From contig CAZWAY010000027.1 in assembly GCA_964631945.1 (NCBI GenBank), forward strand, positions 12,695 through 76,694: a stretch of DNA of 64,000 bases, read 5' to 3'. Of this stretch, positions 43,043 to 50,693 are shown piece by piece (position 1 is the stretch's first letter; every line of letters begins with the position of its first letter). The DNA comes from JABFRZ01 sp964631945 (lineage in GTDB: Bacteria > Planctomycetota > UBA1135 > GCA-002686595). A model generated the notes under the pieces. It was not told where the DNA came from. It searched no databases and saw only the letters and a list, made by a program, of their open reading frames with translations. Both the position numbers and the translations under genes were made by a program.

Positions 43043-44032
43043 ATGTCGAAACGCTGGCCGCTGAAGCTCGGACTCGCCGTGTCGAGCGTCGCGCTGGCCT
43101 TCGTCGTGTGCGGCGAGGCGGCCCTGCGCCTGTGGCAACCGCAGGCCGTGCGCCTGTTCGAGGGACGCGTGCAGGGCGGCCCCGGCGGACGCATGGTCAA
43201 GGTCGACGAGACCTACCAGGTCCATCCCAAGCACGGCGTGTTCCAGGTCGATCCGGTGCTCGGCTTCCGCCCGGTGCCCGGCGGCGAGCAGTACGCGCCC
43301 CACGGTGCGCACTGGAACGACTACACGCTGGAGAAGCCCGCCGACAAGCGCCGGCTCCTGTTCATCGGGGACTCGGTGACCGACCGCGGCAAGATCGTGA
43401 GCGCGCTCGCCGAACGGCTCGGCGACGGCTACGAGTACTGGAACGCGGGCGTGGTCGGGTACACGACCAGCCAGGAGCTCGCCTACTACCGCGACTACCT
43501 GGCCGGGATCCCGGCCGACCACGTGATCCTGACCTTCCACCTCAACGACTACGAGGTCACGCCGGTCGTGTTCGAGCTGGACGGCGAGTACGTCTCGGTC
43601 CACAGCCGCATCGGCAACACCTACCCGAACCCGTGGCTGCTGGAGCACAGCTACCTCTACCGCTTCGGCTGGAGCTGGATGGCGAGCCGCACGGGTCGTG
43701 CGCTGGACGATTCGATCGAACACGAGGTCGCCGACGGCCTGCGCCAGCTGCGCGACCTGGTGCACGCGCGCGGCGCCGACTTCACCGTGCTGGTGCTGCC
43801 CTGGCTGCAGCCGCCCGATCAGTGGGCCGCACCCAAGCCGCGCCACCACGAGCTCACGCTGCGCGTCCTGGACGAACTCGGCATCCGCCACTACGCCTTC
43901 CTGGACACGCTCAGGCGCGCCTGCGCGCAGGGCATGCAGATCCACGAGGCGCGCGTGGATCCGCAGCACCCGAGCCTCGAGTTCGCGCGCGCCATGGCGC
44001 AGGACCTCTTGGCCCAGGGCTTCCGGCCCTGA
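43043..44032 (+). CDS. membrane-anchored SGNH/GDSL hydrolase
   Basis: This 329-residue protein starts at ATG 43043 (MSKRWPLK). One N-terminal signal or anchor helix (LGLAVSSVALAFVVCGEAAL) places the domain outside. Catalytic blocks: Ser in LLFIGDSVTDRGK (block I, ~112), Gly in NAGVVGYTTSQE (~140), Asn in TFHLNDYEVTP (~170), and Asp-x2-His in VDPQHPSLEF (~312). Such enzymes are esterases, often deacetylases of surface glycans. It is followed after 59 bp by a sulfatase-fold gene in the same direction. Confidence 0.85.
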   Translation: MSKRWPLKLGLAVSSVALAFVVCGEAALRLWQPQAVRLFEGRVQGGPGGRMVKVDETYQVHPKHGVFQVDPVLGFRPVPGGEQYAPHGAHWNDYTLEKPADKRRLLFIGDSVTDRGKIVSALAERLGDGYEYWNAGVVGYTTSQELAYYRDYLAGIPADHVILTFHLNDYEVTPVVFELDGEYVSVHSRIGNTYPNPWLLEHSYLYRFGWSWMASRTGRALDDSIEHEVADGLRQLRDLVHARGADFTVLVLPWLQPPDQWAAPKPRHHELTLRVLDELGIRHYAFLDTLRRACAQGMQIHEARVDPQHPSLEFARAMAQDLLAQGFRP

Positions 44033-44078
44033 CTCCGTGGAGCTCGGCCCCGCCCTGCGCGGCGCGCGTGCGTCAGGG

Positions 44079-44084
44079 TAGGCT
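44079..44084 (+). promoter_or_regulatory. -10-like element (TAGGCT), leaderless
   Basis: TAGGCT ends 7 nt before ATG 44092; no -35 is visible. Spacing repeats that of the M18 and gatC genes. Confidence 0.35.
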
Positions 44085-44091
44085 CCTGCAG

Positions 44092-45630
44092 ATGGTCCCC
44101 CGCGCGCACCCGGCGCTCCTCGCGCTGCTCCTGGCCTGCGCCTGTTCGCGCGCACAAGCTCCGCCGGACTCCGGGTCCGATCCGAGCGGGAGCCCGCGCC
44201 CGCGCCTGGTCCTGCTGATCGCGACCTGCACGCTGGGCAAGGACGTCCTGGAGCCCTACGACCCCGGGGTGTGCTGGACGCCGAACCTGGCCGCGGTGGC
44301 GCGCGAGAGCGTGGTCTTCGAGCGCCACGAGACCGAGGCCGGCCAATCGGGCTGCGACTATGCCGCGCTCCTCACGGGTACGCAGGCCGACCGCCACGGG
44401 ATCTACCATCACCCCACCGCGCTCGCGCCCGAGAGCACCACCCTGGCCGAGGTCTTCGCGGCCGCGGGCTGGGACACGTACTTCTGGTTCGGCCATCCGA
44501 TGGCCTCGCCCGAGCTGGGCTACGACCAGGGCGTGCCGCGCGAGCATTGCTACCCGTTCGCGCTCGAGGAGCCGCACAGCCTGACGCCCGGCGATGCGCC
44601 CAGCGAGGCGTTGTTCGAGCGTCTCGGCTCCGATGCAGGGGCGCGTGCCTTCGTGCAGCTGGATTTCACGGTCACGCACGTGCCCTACCCGGTGGGCCGC
44701 GACCCGCGTCCGCGCGCCGCGCTGCAGGCCCTGTGCCCGACGGCGCTGCCGCCCCTGTCCGAGGAGGAGTTCCAGCAGTCGATGACGCTGATGGAGGCGC
44801 ACCTGCGCAGGCTGCAGTGGGACTTCGACGCGACGGTGGCCGAGCTCGGTCTCTCGCCCGAACGCGTGCAGCGCCTGGCGCAGGCCGTGAAGCTCGCCTA
44901 TGTCGCCTCGGTGCAGCAGCTCGACGCGTACGTCGGGGAGATCCTGGTCAACCTGCAGCGCCGCGGCCTGCTGGAGGAGACGCTGTTCGTGTTCACGGCC
45001 GACCACGGCGAGGTCCTGCACCGCCCGGGCCTGGAGTTCCACTGGACGCACGGCATGCAGCTCGCTCCCGAGTGCCTGGGCGTGCCCTGGATCGTGCGCG
45101 CGCCCGGGCTCGCGCCGCAGCGCTACTCGAGCGTCACGCGCTCGATCGACGTCTTCCCGACGATCGCCGGCCTGGCCGGCGTGAAGGTGCCGCCCGGCGC
45201 CGTGGGGGGCCGTGATCTCGCGCGCGCGCTGCGGGGCGAGGAAGCGCCGCCCCGGCTCGTGGCCTGGAGCCACACCTCGACGCTGATCCCGAAGCTGCGC
45301 CAGGAATCGCGCGAGTGGGGCCACTTCCGCCGCTTCTATCCGCGCACCGACCCGGAGCTCATCTGGGTGCGGGCGCGCGACGGCGACGCGGTCTACAAGC
45401 TGCGCAACCTCGACGGTACGCGCTGGGGAATGCAGGTCTTCGATCTGGCGCGCGACCCGCACGAACAGCGCGATCTGGCCGACGATCGGGATGCGAGCCA
45501 GGCGGCGATGCGCAGGGAACTGGAACGCTACAAGCAGCGGCTGGTCGACGGCTTCGAGCACGCGCGCCTGGAGGAGCGCGCGGGCGAGAACGCGCTCGAG
45601 CGTCTGCGCGGCCTGGGGTACGCGCGCTAG
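44092..45630 (+). CDS. sulfatase-fold lipoprotein with degenerate active site
   Basis: This is a 512-residue secreted protein of the alkaline phosphatase/sulfatase superfamily. The signal peptide LLALLLACACSRAQ has a possible lipobox. The fold is recognisable from YAALLTGTQADRHGI, TTLAEVFAAAGWDTYFWFGH, LFVFTADHGEVL (~303) and the C-terminal FDLARDPHEQRDLADD. The first metal Asp is replaced (LLIATCTLGKD instead of LLxxxDTLRxD). The nucleophile segment reads GQSGCDYAALLTG, so C/S-x-P-x-R is absent; only a Ser aligns with the usual nucleophile. Sulfatase activity is therefore doubtful. It may be a phosphodiesterase-like or non-catalytic relative. Confidence 0.8.
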   Translation: MVPRAHPALLALLLACACSRAQAPPDSGSDPSGSPRPRLVLLIATCTLGKDVLEPYDPGVCWTPNLAAVARESVVFERHETEAGQSGCDYAALLTGTQADRHGIYHHPTALAPESTTLAEVFAAAGWDTYFWFGHPMASPELGYDQGVPREHCYPFALEEPHSLTPGDAPSEALFERLGSDAGARAFVQLDFTVTHVPYPVGRDPRPRAALQALCPTALPPLSEEEFQQSMTLMEAHLRRLQWDFDATVAELGLSPERVQRLAQAVKLAYVASVQQLDAYVGEILVNLQRRGLLEETLFVFTADHGEVLHRPGLEFHWTHGMQLAPECLGVPWIVRAPGLAPQRYSSVTRSIDVFPTIAGLAGVKVPPGAVGGRDLARALRGEEAPPRLVAWSHTSTLIPKLRQESREWGHFRRFYPRTDPELIWVRARDGDAVYKLRNLDGTRWGMQVFDLARDPHEQRDLADDRDASQAAMRRELERYKQRLVDGFEHARLEERAGENALERLRGLGYAR

Positions 45631-45639
45631 ACCATCGGG

Positions 45640-47250
45640 CTAGCGCCCCGCCGCCGAGCGCCGCCGCAGCAGCAGCTGTCCGCGCGGCAGGCGCGCCTCG
45701 ACCAGCGGCTCGAAGTTGCGCACCAGGTGCTGCCAGACCAGCGGATTCGAGTTCTTGAAGGCCAGCTCCGCGCGGCCGTCGAGGCGCGAGTCCGTGAAGA
45801 TCAGGGCCCAGTCGAGCCCGCGCCGCTCGAGCTCGGCGATCGTCTGCCGCTGGGCCTCCTCCCCGGCCACCCAGAAGAAGTAGATCCACCAGCTCGGACT
45901 GGGCTTGTCGAGCACCGCATAGAGGCCCGGATTCGCGGGCGCGAGGAACAGCGTCTCGTCCGGCGGCACGCGCTCGGCCACCACCCCCTCGAGCACCGTC
46001 AGGTAGGCCGCCAGGTCGGGCTCGAGCCGGAGCTCCTCACCGCGCACGACGTGCTCGACCAGGTCGTGGCGCCCCGCGGGTCCGAGCTGGGCCAGCAGCG
46101 GATTGGCGCGCAGCGTGGCGAACAGCGTCAGCGCGGCCAGCGCGCTCCAGACGAGCACGCGCACACCGCGCGTCGCGCTCCAGCGCGCGCAAGCCGGCAG
46201 GGCCAACCCCAGCACCAGCAGCGGGTGGATGCACTGCGCGAGGTGGGCCACGGCCGAGCGCACCGCGACGTGGTGCACGTACGTCGCGCCCACGAAGAAC
46301 GCCGCCAGGACCAGCGCGCGCTCGCCCAGCCGCTCGCGCGGGCACGCCAGCGCGGCCCAGGCCCCCAGCGGCAGCAGCACGAACGGCAGCAGGAACGCCA
46401 GGGCGAGCGCCGCCGTCCCGAGCAGCTCCAGTCCACCGAGGCCGCCCCACGCGACCGTCCAGGGCCACGGATACGGCAGGGCGAGGTTCGCGCCGTGCTC
46501 CAGGTTCGAGCGCAGCGAGTGCGCGAACGCCGCGGCGAAGCCGGGCACCCCCAGGAACATGCCCCACAGCGGAGCGCTGCCGAGCGCGATCCCGGCCGCG
46601 AAGGCGCACGTCAGCCGTCCCACCCGCACCGGCCAGAGCTTCCAGGCGAGCAGGCCCCCGAGCGCGACGAAGCTCAGGCCCGCGTACAGCGCATGATTGC
46701 GCCCGAACCACGCCAGCAAGCCGGTCAGGAGTCCGGCCACGGCGTGCGCGCGGATCGTCGGCCGCTCGACCAGGCGCAGCGCGACGTACAGGACGATCAG
46801 CGCGAGCGCCGGCTCGAACGACTTGTGGCGCGGGAACATCCACGCCGCCAGGCCCGCCGCGGCCAGCACGAGTTCCAGCGGCCCACGCGCGACGCGCGCG
46901 CACGCGAGCGTGCCGAAGAACAGTCCGAGTCCCGCGAACAGCGCCAGGGCCGCGCGCACGCCCAGGATCCCGGCCCCGAACAGTGGCGTCCAGGCCGCGC
47001 ACCAGTAGTAGCGCCCCGGGTCGTAGGCCTGGAAGTCGCGCAGGGGCACCTCGCCCGCCAGCACGCGCTCGACGCCGTACCACAGGAAGCCCTCGTCCAT
47101 CAGGTTCAGGTCGAAGTCGCCCAGCAGCCAGTGCGGCAACCCGGCTCCGAGCAGGGCCGCCAGCGCGGCCAGCACGAGCGTGCGGGTGCGTCCGGGGCCG
47201 ACCCCGGGCCCGGACCCGAGGCCTCCGGCCGTCGGCTCGCCCTCGGTCAT
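45640..47250 (-). CDS. polytopic membrane protein, possible GT-C glycosyltransferase
   Basis: This 536-residue protein starts at ATG 47250, with GTG 47259 also possible. About ten TM helices span residues ~20-400, and a soluble domain fills the last ~130 residues (FLAPANPGLYAVLDKPSPSW then WALIFTDSRLDGR). The first external loop has LMDEGFLWYGVERVLAGEVP then RDFQAYDPGRYYW. This acidic DxE-containing loop after TM1 is the arrangement of GT-C/ArnT-like enzymes that use lipid-phosphate sugars. The similarity is by pattern only. A leaderless 8-codon ORF may precede it (47247-47273). Confidence 0.65.
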   Translation of the reverse strand: MTEGEPTAGGLGSGPGVGPGRTRTLVLAALAALLGAGLPHWLLGDFDLNLMDEGFLWYGVERVLAGEVPLRDFQAYDPGRYYWCAAWTPLFGAGILGVRAALALFAGLGLFFGTLACARVARGPLELVLAAAGLAAWMFPRHKSFEPALALIVLYVALRLVERPTIRAHAVAGLLTGLLAWFGRNHALYAGLSFVALGGLLAWKLWPVRVGRLTCAFAAGIALGSAPLWGMFLGVPGFAAAFAHSLRSNLEHGANLALPYPWPWTVAWGGLGGLELLGTAALALAFLLPFVLLPLGAWAALACPRERLGERALVLAAFFVGATYVHHVAVRSAVAHLAQCIHPLLVLGLALPACARWSATRGVRVLVWSALAALTLFATLRANPLLAQLGPAGRHDLVEHVVRGEELRLEPDLAAYLTVLEGVVAERVPPDETLFLAPANPGLYAVLDKPSPSWWIYFFWVAGEEAQRQTIAELERRGLDWALIFTDSRLDGRAELAFKNSNPLVWQHLVRNFEPLVEARLPRGQLLLRRRSAAGR

Positions 47251-47273
47251 CGCACGCACGCTCCGCGGCTCAT
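47247..47273 (-). CDS. possible 8-codon leaderless leader peptide
   Basis: Minus-strand TAGGAT (47286-47281) is followed after 7 nt by ATG 47273. The ORF MSRGACVR ends in TGA that overlaps the ATG of the membrane-protein gene as ATGA. The promoter spacing is the one seen at other leaderless genes, so ribosomes could start here and re-initiate. Too short to assess by coding statistics. Confidence 0.25.
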   Translation of the reverse strand: MSRGACVR

Positions 47274-47432
47274 CGGCGCGATCCTACTGCGCCTGGTCGG
47301 CCGAGTGCGCGCCGCGTAGGGTGACGCCACGACATGGGCACCGCCCCGCCCCTCGCCGCCGAAGTCCCCGTGCTCCTGCGCCAGCCCCCGCGGCGCGCAC
47401 CCGGGCCGCGGCCCTGACCGCAGGCGTCTCCG

Positions 47433-49253
47433 ATGCGCACCTGGCTGCGGCTGGCGATCCTGCTCGTGGGCTTCGCGCTCGCGGTCCACGCCTGCCGTCG
47501 GGCCTCGCAGGAGCCGCGGGCGTACTCGGTCCAGCTGCACCTGCACGGCCCCTTCAGCGAGGGCGAGGGCAGCATCGATTCCCACAGCCACGAGGCCAGC
47601 GACGTGGGCTGCGACGTCCTGTGGTGGAGCGAGCACGACTTCCGCCTGCTCGACTACGGACTCGTCTCGCGCTTCGGCTTCGAGGCCTGGCAGGAGGAAC
47701 TCGGCCGCAACGAGGCCTGGACGACGCCCTTCAAGCGCACGCCGGGCACCAAGGGCCTGCTGTTCACGGCCAAGCCCGAGGGCACCAAGGCGAACTTCGT
47801 GCGTGCCCCGGCGCCGGTGAAGGAAGGCGAGCACAGCCTGCGCTTGCTGGCGCAGACCACCGGGCCCGAGTACGAGCCGTTGACGGTGGTCTTCAGCGCC
47901 GCGGGCATGCTGCAGCGGCGCTCGCTGGCCACCGGCGTCACGCTGCGTCTCGCGGCCTGGCCCCAGGAACTCGCGGGCGAGGCCCGCCTGGTGCTCGAGG
48001 TGCAGCTCTCCGAGCACGCCCCGCGCGGCGGACTGGGGCTCGAGCCGCTCGTGCTGCGCTACGAGATCGAGGCCGAGGATCGGCCCGCGCGCAGCGCGCC
48101 ACGCCGCACGGGCGCGGTCTATCACCTCCCGATGGTCTGCGCGCGGGAGCGCTGGAACGAGCTCGAGTTCGAGCTCTCGCGCGACGCCGTGCGCGGCTTC
48201 CCCGAGATCCCGGGCGAGGACAACGCGCTCGTGCACCTGACGCTCGGGGTCGAGACGCGCAAGGGCGGCTCGGCCGCGGTCTTCTTCGACGACCTGCGCA
48301 TCCTCCAGCAGCGCTCCGGGCCGCCGGTGTACGCGCGCCAGGCGCAGCTGCTCGACGCGGTGGGCGAGCTGTATCCGCGCCTGACGCAGCTGCAGGGGCT
48401 CGAGCTCTCGCCCGACTCGCACCACCTCAACCTGTTCTGCGAGGAGACGCCGCTGCCCGACTACGAGGCCATCGCGCGCGCGACCCCGCCCGATCCGGCC
48501 GACCCGGCCTGCTTCGAGCGCGAGGCCTTCTACCAGCGCGCGCTCGACTGGGCCGTGGCCGAGACCCACGCACGCGGCGGGCTGGTCTCCTACAACCACC
48601 CCTTCGGACGCACCTTCGAGCAGGGCGAGGCGAGCGACGGCCCGTCCGAGACGAACGAGGCCCTGCTCGCGCGGTTGCTGTCCCAGCGCGCCCAGGGCGC
48701 CGACCTGCTGGAGGTCGGCTACCGCAAGCGCGGCGGCGCCACGCTCGACGACCATCTGTGGCTGTGGGACCAGGCCGCGCTCGCCGGTCTGAGGCTGGTC
48801 GGCATCGGCGTCAGCGACTCCCACGGCGGGCGCGAGAACCGCTGGCGCGGGCAGCCCAACAACTTCGTCAGCTGGATCTATGCGCGCAGCCCGGCCAAGC
48901 GTGATCTGCTGGCCGGGCTGCGCGCGGGTCGGGTCTTCTTCGGCGACATCGAACGCTTCGACGGCACGCTGGACCTGGCCCTGGACTCCGGCGAAGTCAT
49001 GGGCGCGAGCCTGGTGGGCGCGCCCCCCGAGCTGGAGGTGACGCTCTCGGCCACGGGTACGAAGGCCGGCCAGCTCGTGTGGGTGGTCGAATCGGGCCAG
49101 CGCTGCGCGAGCTACCCGGTCGCGGGCCCGCGCTTTCGCCAGCGGCACCGGCTCGTCCTGCCGGCGCGCGGAGCGGCCTTCGTGCGCTTCGAGCTGCACG
49201 ACGAGAGCGGCGCGATCGCGCTCTCCAACCCGCTCCACTTCCTGCGCGAATAG
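47433..49253 (+). CDS. membrane-anchored PHP-domain metal-dependent phosphoesterase-like protein
   Basis: This 606-residue protein has an N-terminal anchor (LAILLVGFALAVHAC). The PHP/TrpH-type metallohydrolase motifs are split around a large insert. QLHLHGPFSEGEGSIDSHSH and VLWWSEHDFR lie at ~35-72, then a ~250-residue beta-sandwich insertion. VSYNHPFGRTFEQGEA (~390) and GIGVSDSHGGRENR (~460) complete the metal ligands. The C-terminal ~120 residues are another beta domain. The ligand set appears complete, so a secreted phosphoesterase or related hydrolase is likely. Its substrate is unknown. Confidence 0.78.
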   Translation: MRTWLRLAILLVGFALAVHACRRASQEPRAYSVQLHLHGPFSEGEGSIDSHSHEASDVGCDVLWWSEHDFRLLDYGLVSRFGFEAWQEELGRNEAWTTPFKRTPGTKGLLFTAKPEGTKANFVRAPAPVKEGEHSLRLLAQTTGPEYEPLTVVFSAAGMLQRRSLATGVTLRLAAWPQELAGEARLVLEVQLSEHAPRGGLGLEPLVLRYEIEAEDRPARSAPRRTGAVYHLPMVCARERWNELEFELSRDAVRGFPEIPGEDNALVHLTLGVETRKGGSAAVFFDDLRILQQRSGPPVYARQAQLLDAVGELYPRLTQLQGLELSPDSHHLNLFCEETPLPDYEAIARATPPDPADPACFEREAFYQRALDWAVAETHARGGLVSYNHPFGRTFEQGEASDGPSETNEALLARLLSQRAQGADLLEVGYRKRGGATLDDHLWLWDQAALAGLRLVGIGVSDSHGGRENRWRGQPNNFVSWIYARSPAKRDLLAGLRAGRVFFGDIERFDGTLDLALDSGEVMGASLVGAPPELEVTLSATGTKAGQLVWVVESGQRCASYPVAGPRFRQRHRLVLPARGAAFVRFELHDESGAIALSNPLHFLRE

Positions 49254-49262
49254 CGGCGTGGC

Positions 49263-50039
49263 CTAGACCTCCAGGGCGCGCACCAGCGCGCGCACCTGAT
49301 CCTCGTCCGTGCGCCACAGCTCGTACTCCTCGCCCGCTCGCCCGAGGCGCACGGAGGGGTTCTGGAAGCGCATCGCGCTGGGCGCGCGCCGCGCGGCCGA
49401 GAGGTGCAGCTCGCGCACACCGCTTGCGCGCACCAGCGCGCGCGCGTGCTCGGCCCGCACGCCGCCCGCGGCCACCAGCGTCACGCGTCCGCACGCCTGG
49501 CGCACGAGCTCGGCCAGGCGCGCGCGGCCCTCGAAGGCGCTCGGGCCCTGGCCCGAGCTCAGGACGCGCGTCACGCCGAGGGCGATCAGCGTCTCCAGCG
49601 CGCGCCCGGGCTCGCGCACCAGGTCGAAGGCGCGGTGGAAGGTCACGGCCAGCGGCCGGGCGCGCTCGATCAGGCGCGCGCAGCGCGCGGCCTCGATCTC
49701 GCCCTCGGCCGTGAGACAACCGAGCGCCACGCCGGCCGCGCCGGCGGCACGCGCCTGCTCGACCTCGCGCTCTAGGACCGCGAACTCGGCCGCGGAGTAC
49801 AGGAAGTCGCCGCCCCGTGGGCGCGCCAGCACCCCGACCTCGATCCCGCCCTCGGCCAGGCAGGCCTCGAGCTGCGCCAGGCTCGGCGTCAGCCCGCCCG
49901 TGGCCAGGGCACAGCACAGCTCGACCCGCTGCGCTCCGGCGGCGCGTGCGGCGCGCAAGCCCTCGACGCCCTCGACGCACACTTCCACGCGTACCCCGGC
50001 GGCTCGCGCATGCTCGACGGCGTCGTCCTCCGGCACCAT
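49263..50039 (-). CDS. cutC: CutC family protein
   Basis: This 258-residue TIM-barrel protein shows VEVCVEGVEGLRAARAAGAQ, VELCCALATGGLTPS, LARPRGGDFLYSA and VTFHRAFDLVREP, the CutC signatures. It ends with VRAEHARALVRASGVRELHL. CutC was linked to copper homeostasis, but the link is disputed and the biochemical activity is not settled. ATG 50039 lies 8 nt after the -10 TAGCGT, so the mRNA appears leaderless. It is divergent from the small lipoprotein at 50063, and its promoter lies partly inside that gene's 5' end. Confidence 0.92.
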   Translation of the reverse strand: MVPEDDAVEHARAAGVRVEVCVEGVEGLRAARAAGAQRVELCCALATGGLTPSLAQLEACLAEGGIEVGVLARPRGGDFLYSAAEFAVLEREVEQARAAGAAGVALGCLTAEGEIEAARCARLIERARPLAVTFHRAFDLVREPGRALETLIALGVTRVLSSGQGPSAFEGRARLAELVRQACGRVTLVAAGGVRAEHARALVRASGVRELHLSAARRAPSAMRFQNPSVRLGRAGEEYELWRTDEDQVRALVRALEV

Positions 50040-50047
50040 ACTCGCGC

Positions 50048-50076
50048 ACGCTAGTGAACCCGATGCTCCTGGCCAA
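50048..50076 (-). promoter_or_regulatory. cutC promoter, leaderless
   Basis: Minus strand TTGGCC (50076-50071), exactly 17 bp, TAGCGT (50053-50048), then 8 nt to ATG 50039. The -35 lies within the first codons of the divergent lipoprotein gene. Confidence 0.62.
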
Positions 50077-50587
50077 CGTCCGCGCGCGAATCGCGCTCGC
50101 GCTCCTCGCGCTGCTCCCCGGCTGTCGCTCGCCGCTGGGCGGACGCGAGCTGGACCTGGCCGTCTCGGGTCAGGCCCTGCCGGGCCTGGGCGCGGGCGTG
50201 GCGGTGGCGCAGAAGCTGGTCGAGCGCGGCCCGCGACGCTTCGACTTCGAGCTCGGCCTGGAGCACCAGCGGCTGGCGGACGAGGGTCCGGACGGCGACG
50301 ACTGGACGCGCATCTTCGCGGGCCTGCGCTGCGCCGCCAAGGACCCCGGCGCGCAGCTCCACGGTCGGCTGGGCGTGACCTGGCTGCGCAGCGAGGGCGA
50401 GACGAGCGCGCTCCCCGACCCGGGCGACTACGGCGGCGCCTACCTCGGTGCGGGCTGGAGCTGGGACCTCACGCCCGCGCTCTCGACCGGACCCGACCTG
50501 ACCTTCCTGTGGGTGGACTCGGAGGGCAATCGCAGCGGCTCGGGCGGGGTGACCGAGCTCGCCTGGCGCTGGACGTGGCACCTGTGA
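50063..50587 (+). CDS. small lipoprotein, possibly beta-barrel-like, unknown function
   Basis: This 174-residue protein starts at ATG 50063 (GTG 50054 also in frame). The signal peptide IALALLALLPGCRS has lipobox LPGC. The mature part alternates hydrophobic/polar residues with Gly and aromatic ends (LHGRLGVTWLRSEG, GGAYLGAGWSWDLT, GVTELAWRWTWHL), a pattern of short amphipathic strands as in outer-membrane or lipid-binding barrels. No family was recognised. Confidence 0.65.
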   Translation: MLLANVRARIALALLALLPGCRSPLGGRELDLAVSGQALPGLGAGVAVAQKLVERGPRRFDFELGLEHQRLADEGPDGDDWTRIFAGLRCAAKDPGAQLHGRLGVTWLRSEGETSALPDPGDYGGAYLGAGWSWDLTPALSTGPDLTFLWVDSEGNRSGSGGVTELAWRWTWHL

Positions 50588-50693
50588 GCGCGGCACCGCG
50601 TCCTCGGACCCGGACGCGCCGCGCACCGAGCGCGGCAACGCGCTATCGTTCTCCCGCCGGGAGCGCCGATCTCCTGGGCTCGCCCCGAGCACG

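Noticed and set aside
47334..47417. 27-codon plus-strand ORF upstream of the PHP gene
   Set aside because: Pro/Arg-rich composition typical of random GC-rich DNA, spacing from TAGGGT is 11 nt and no coupling to the next gene.
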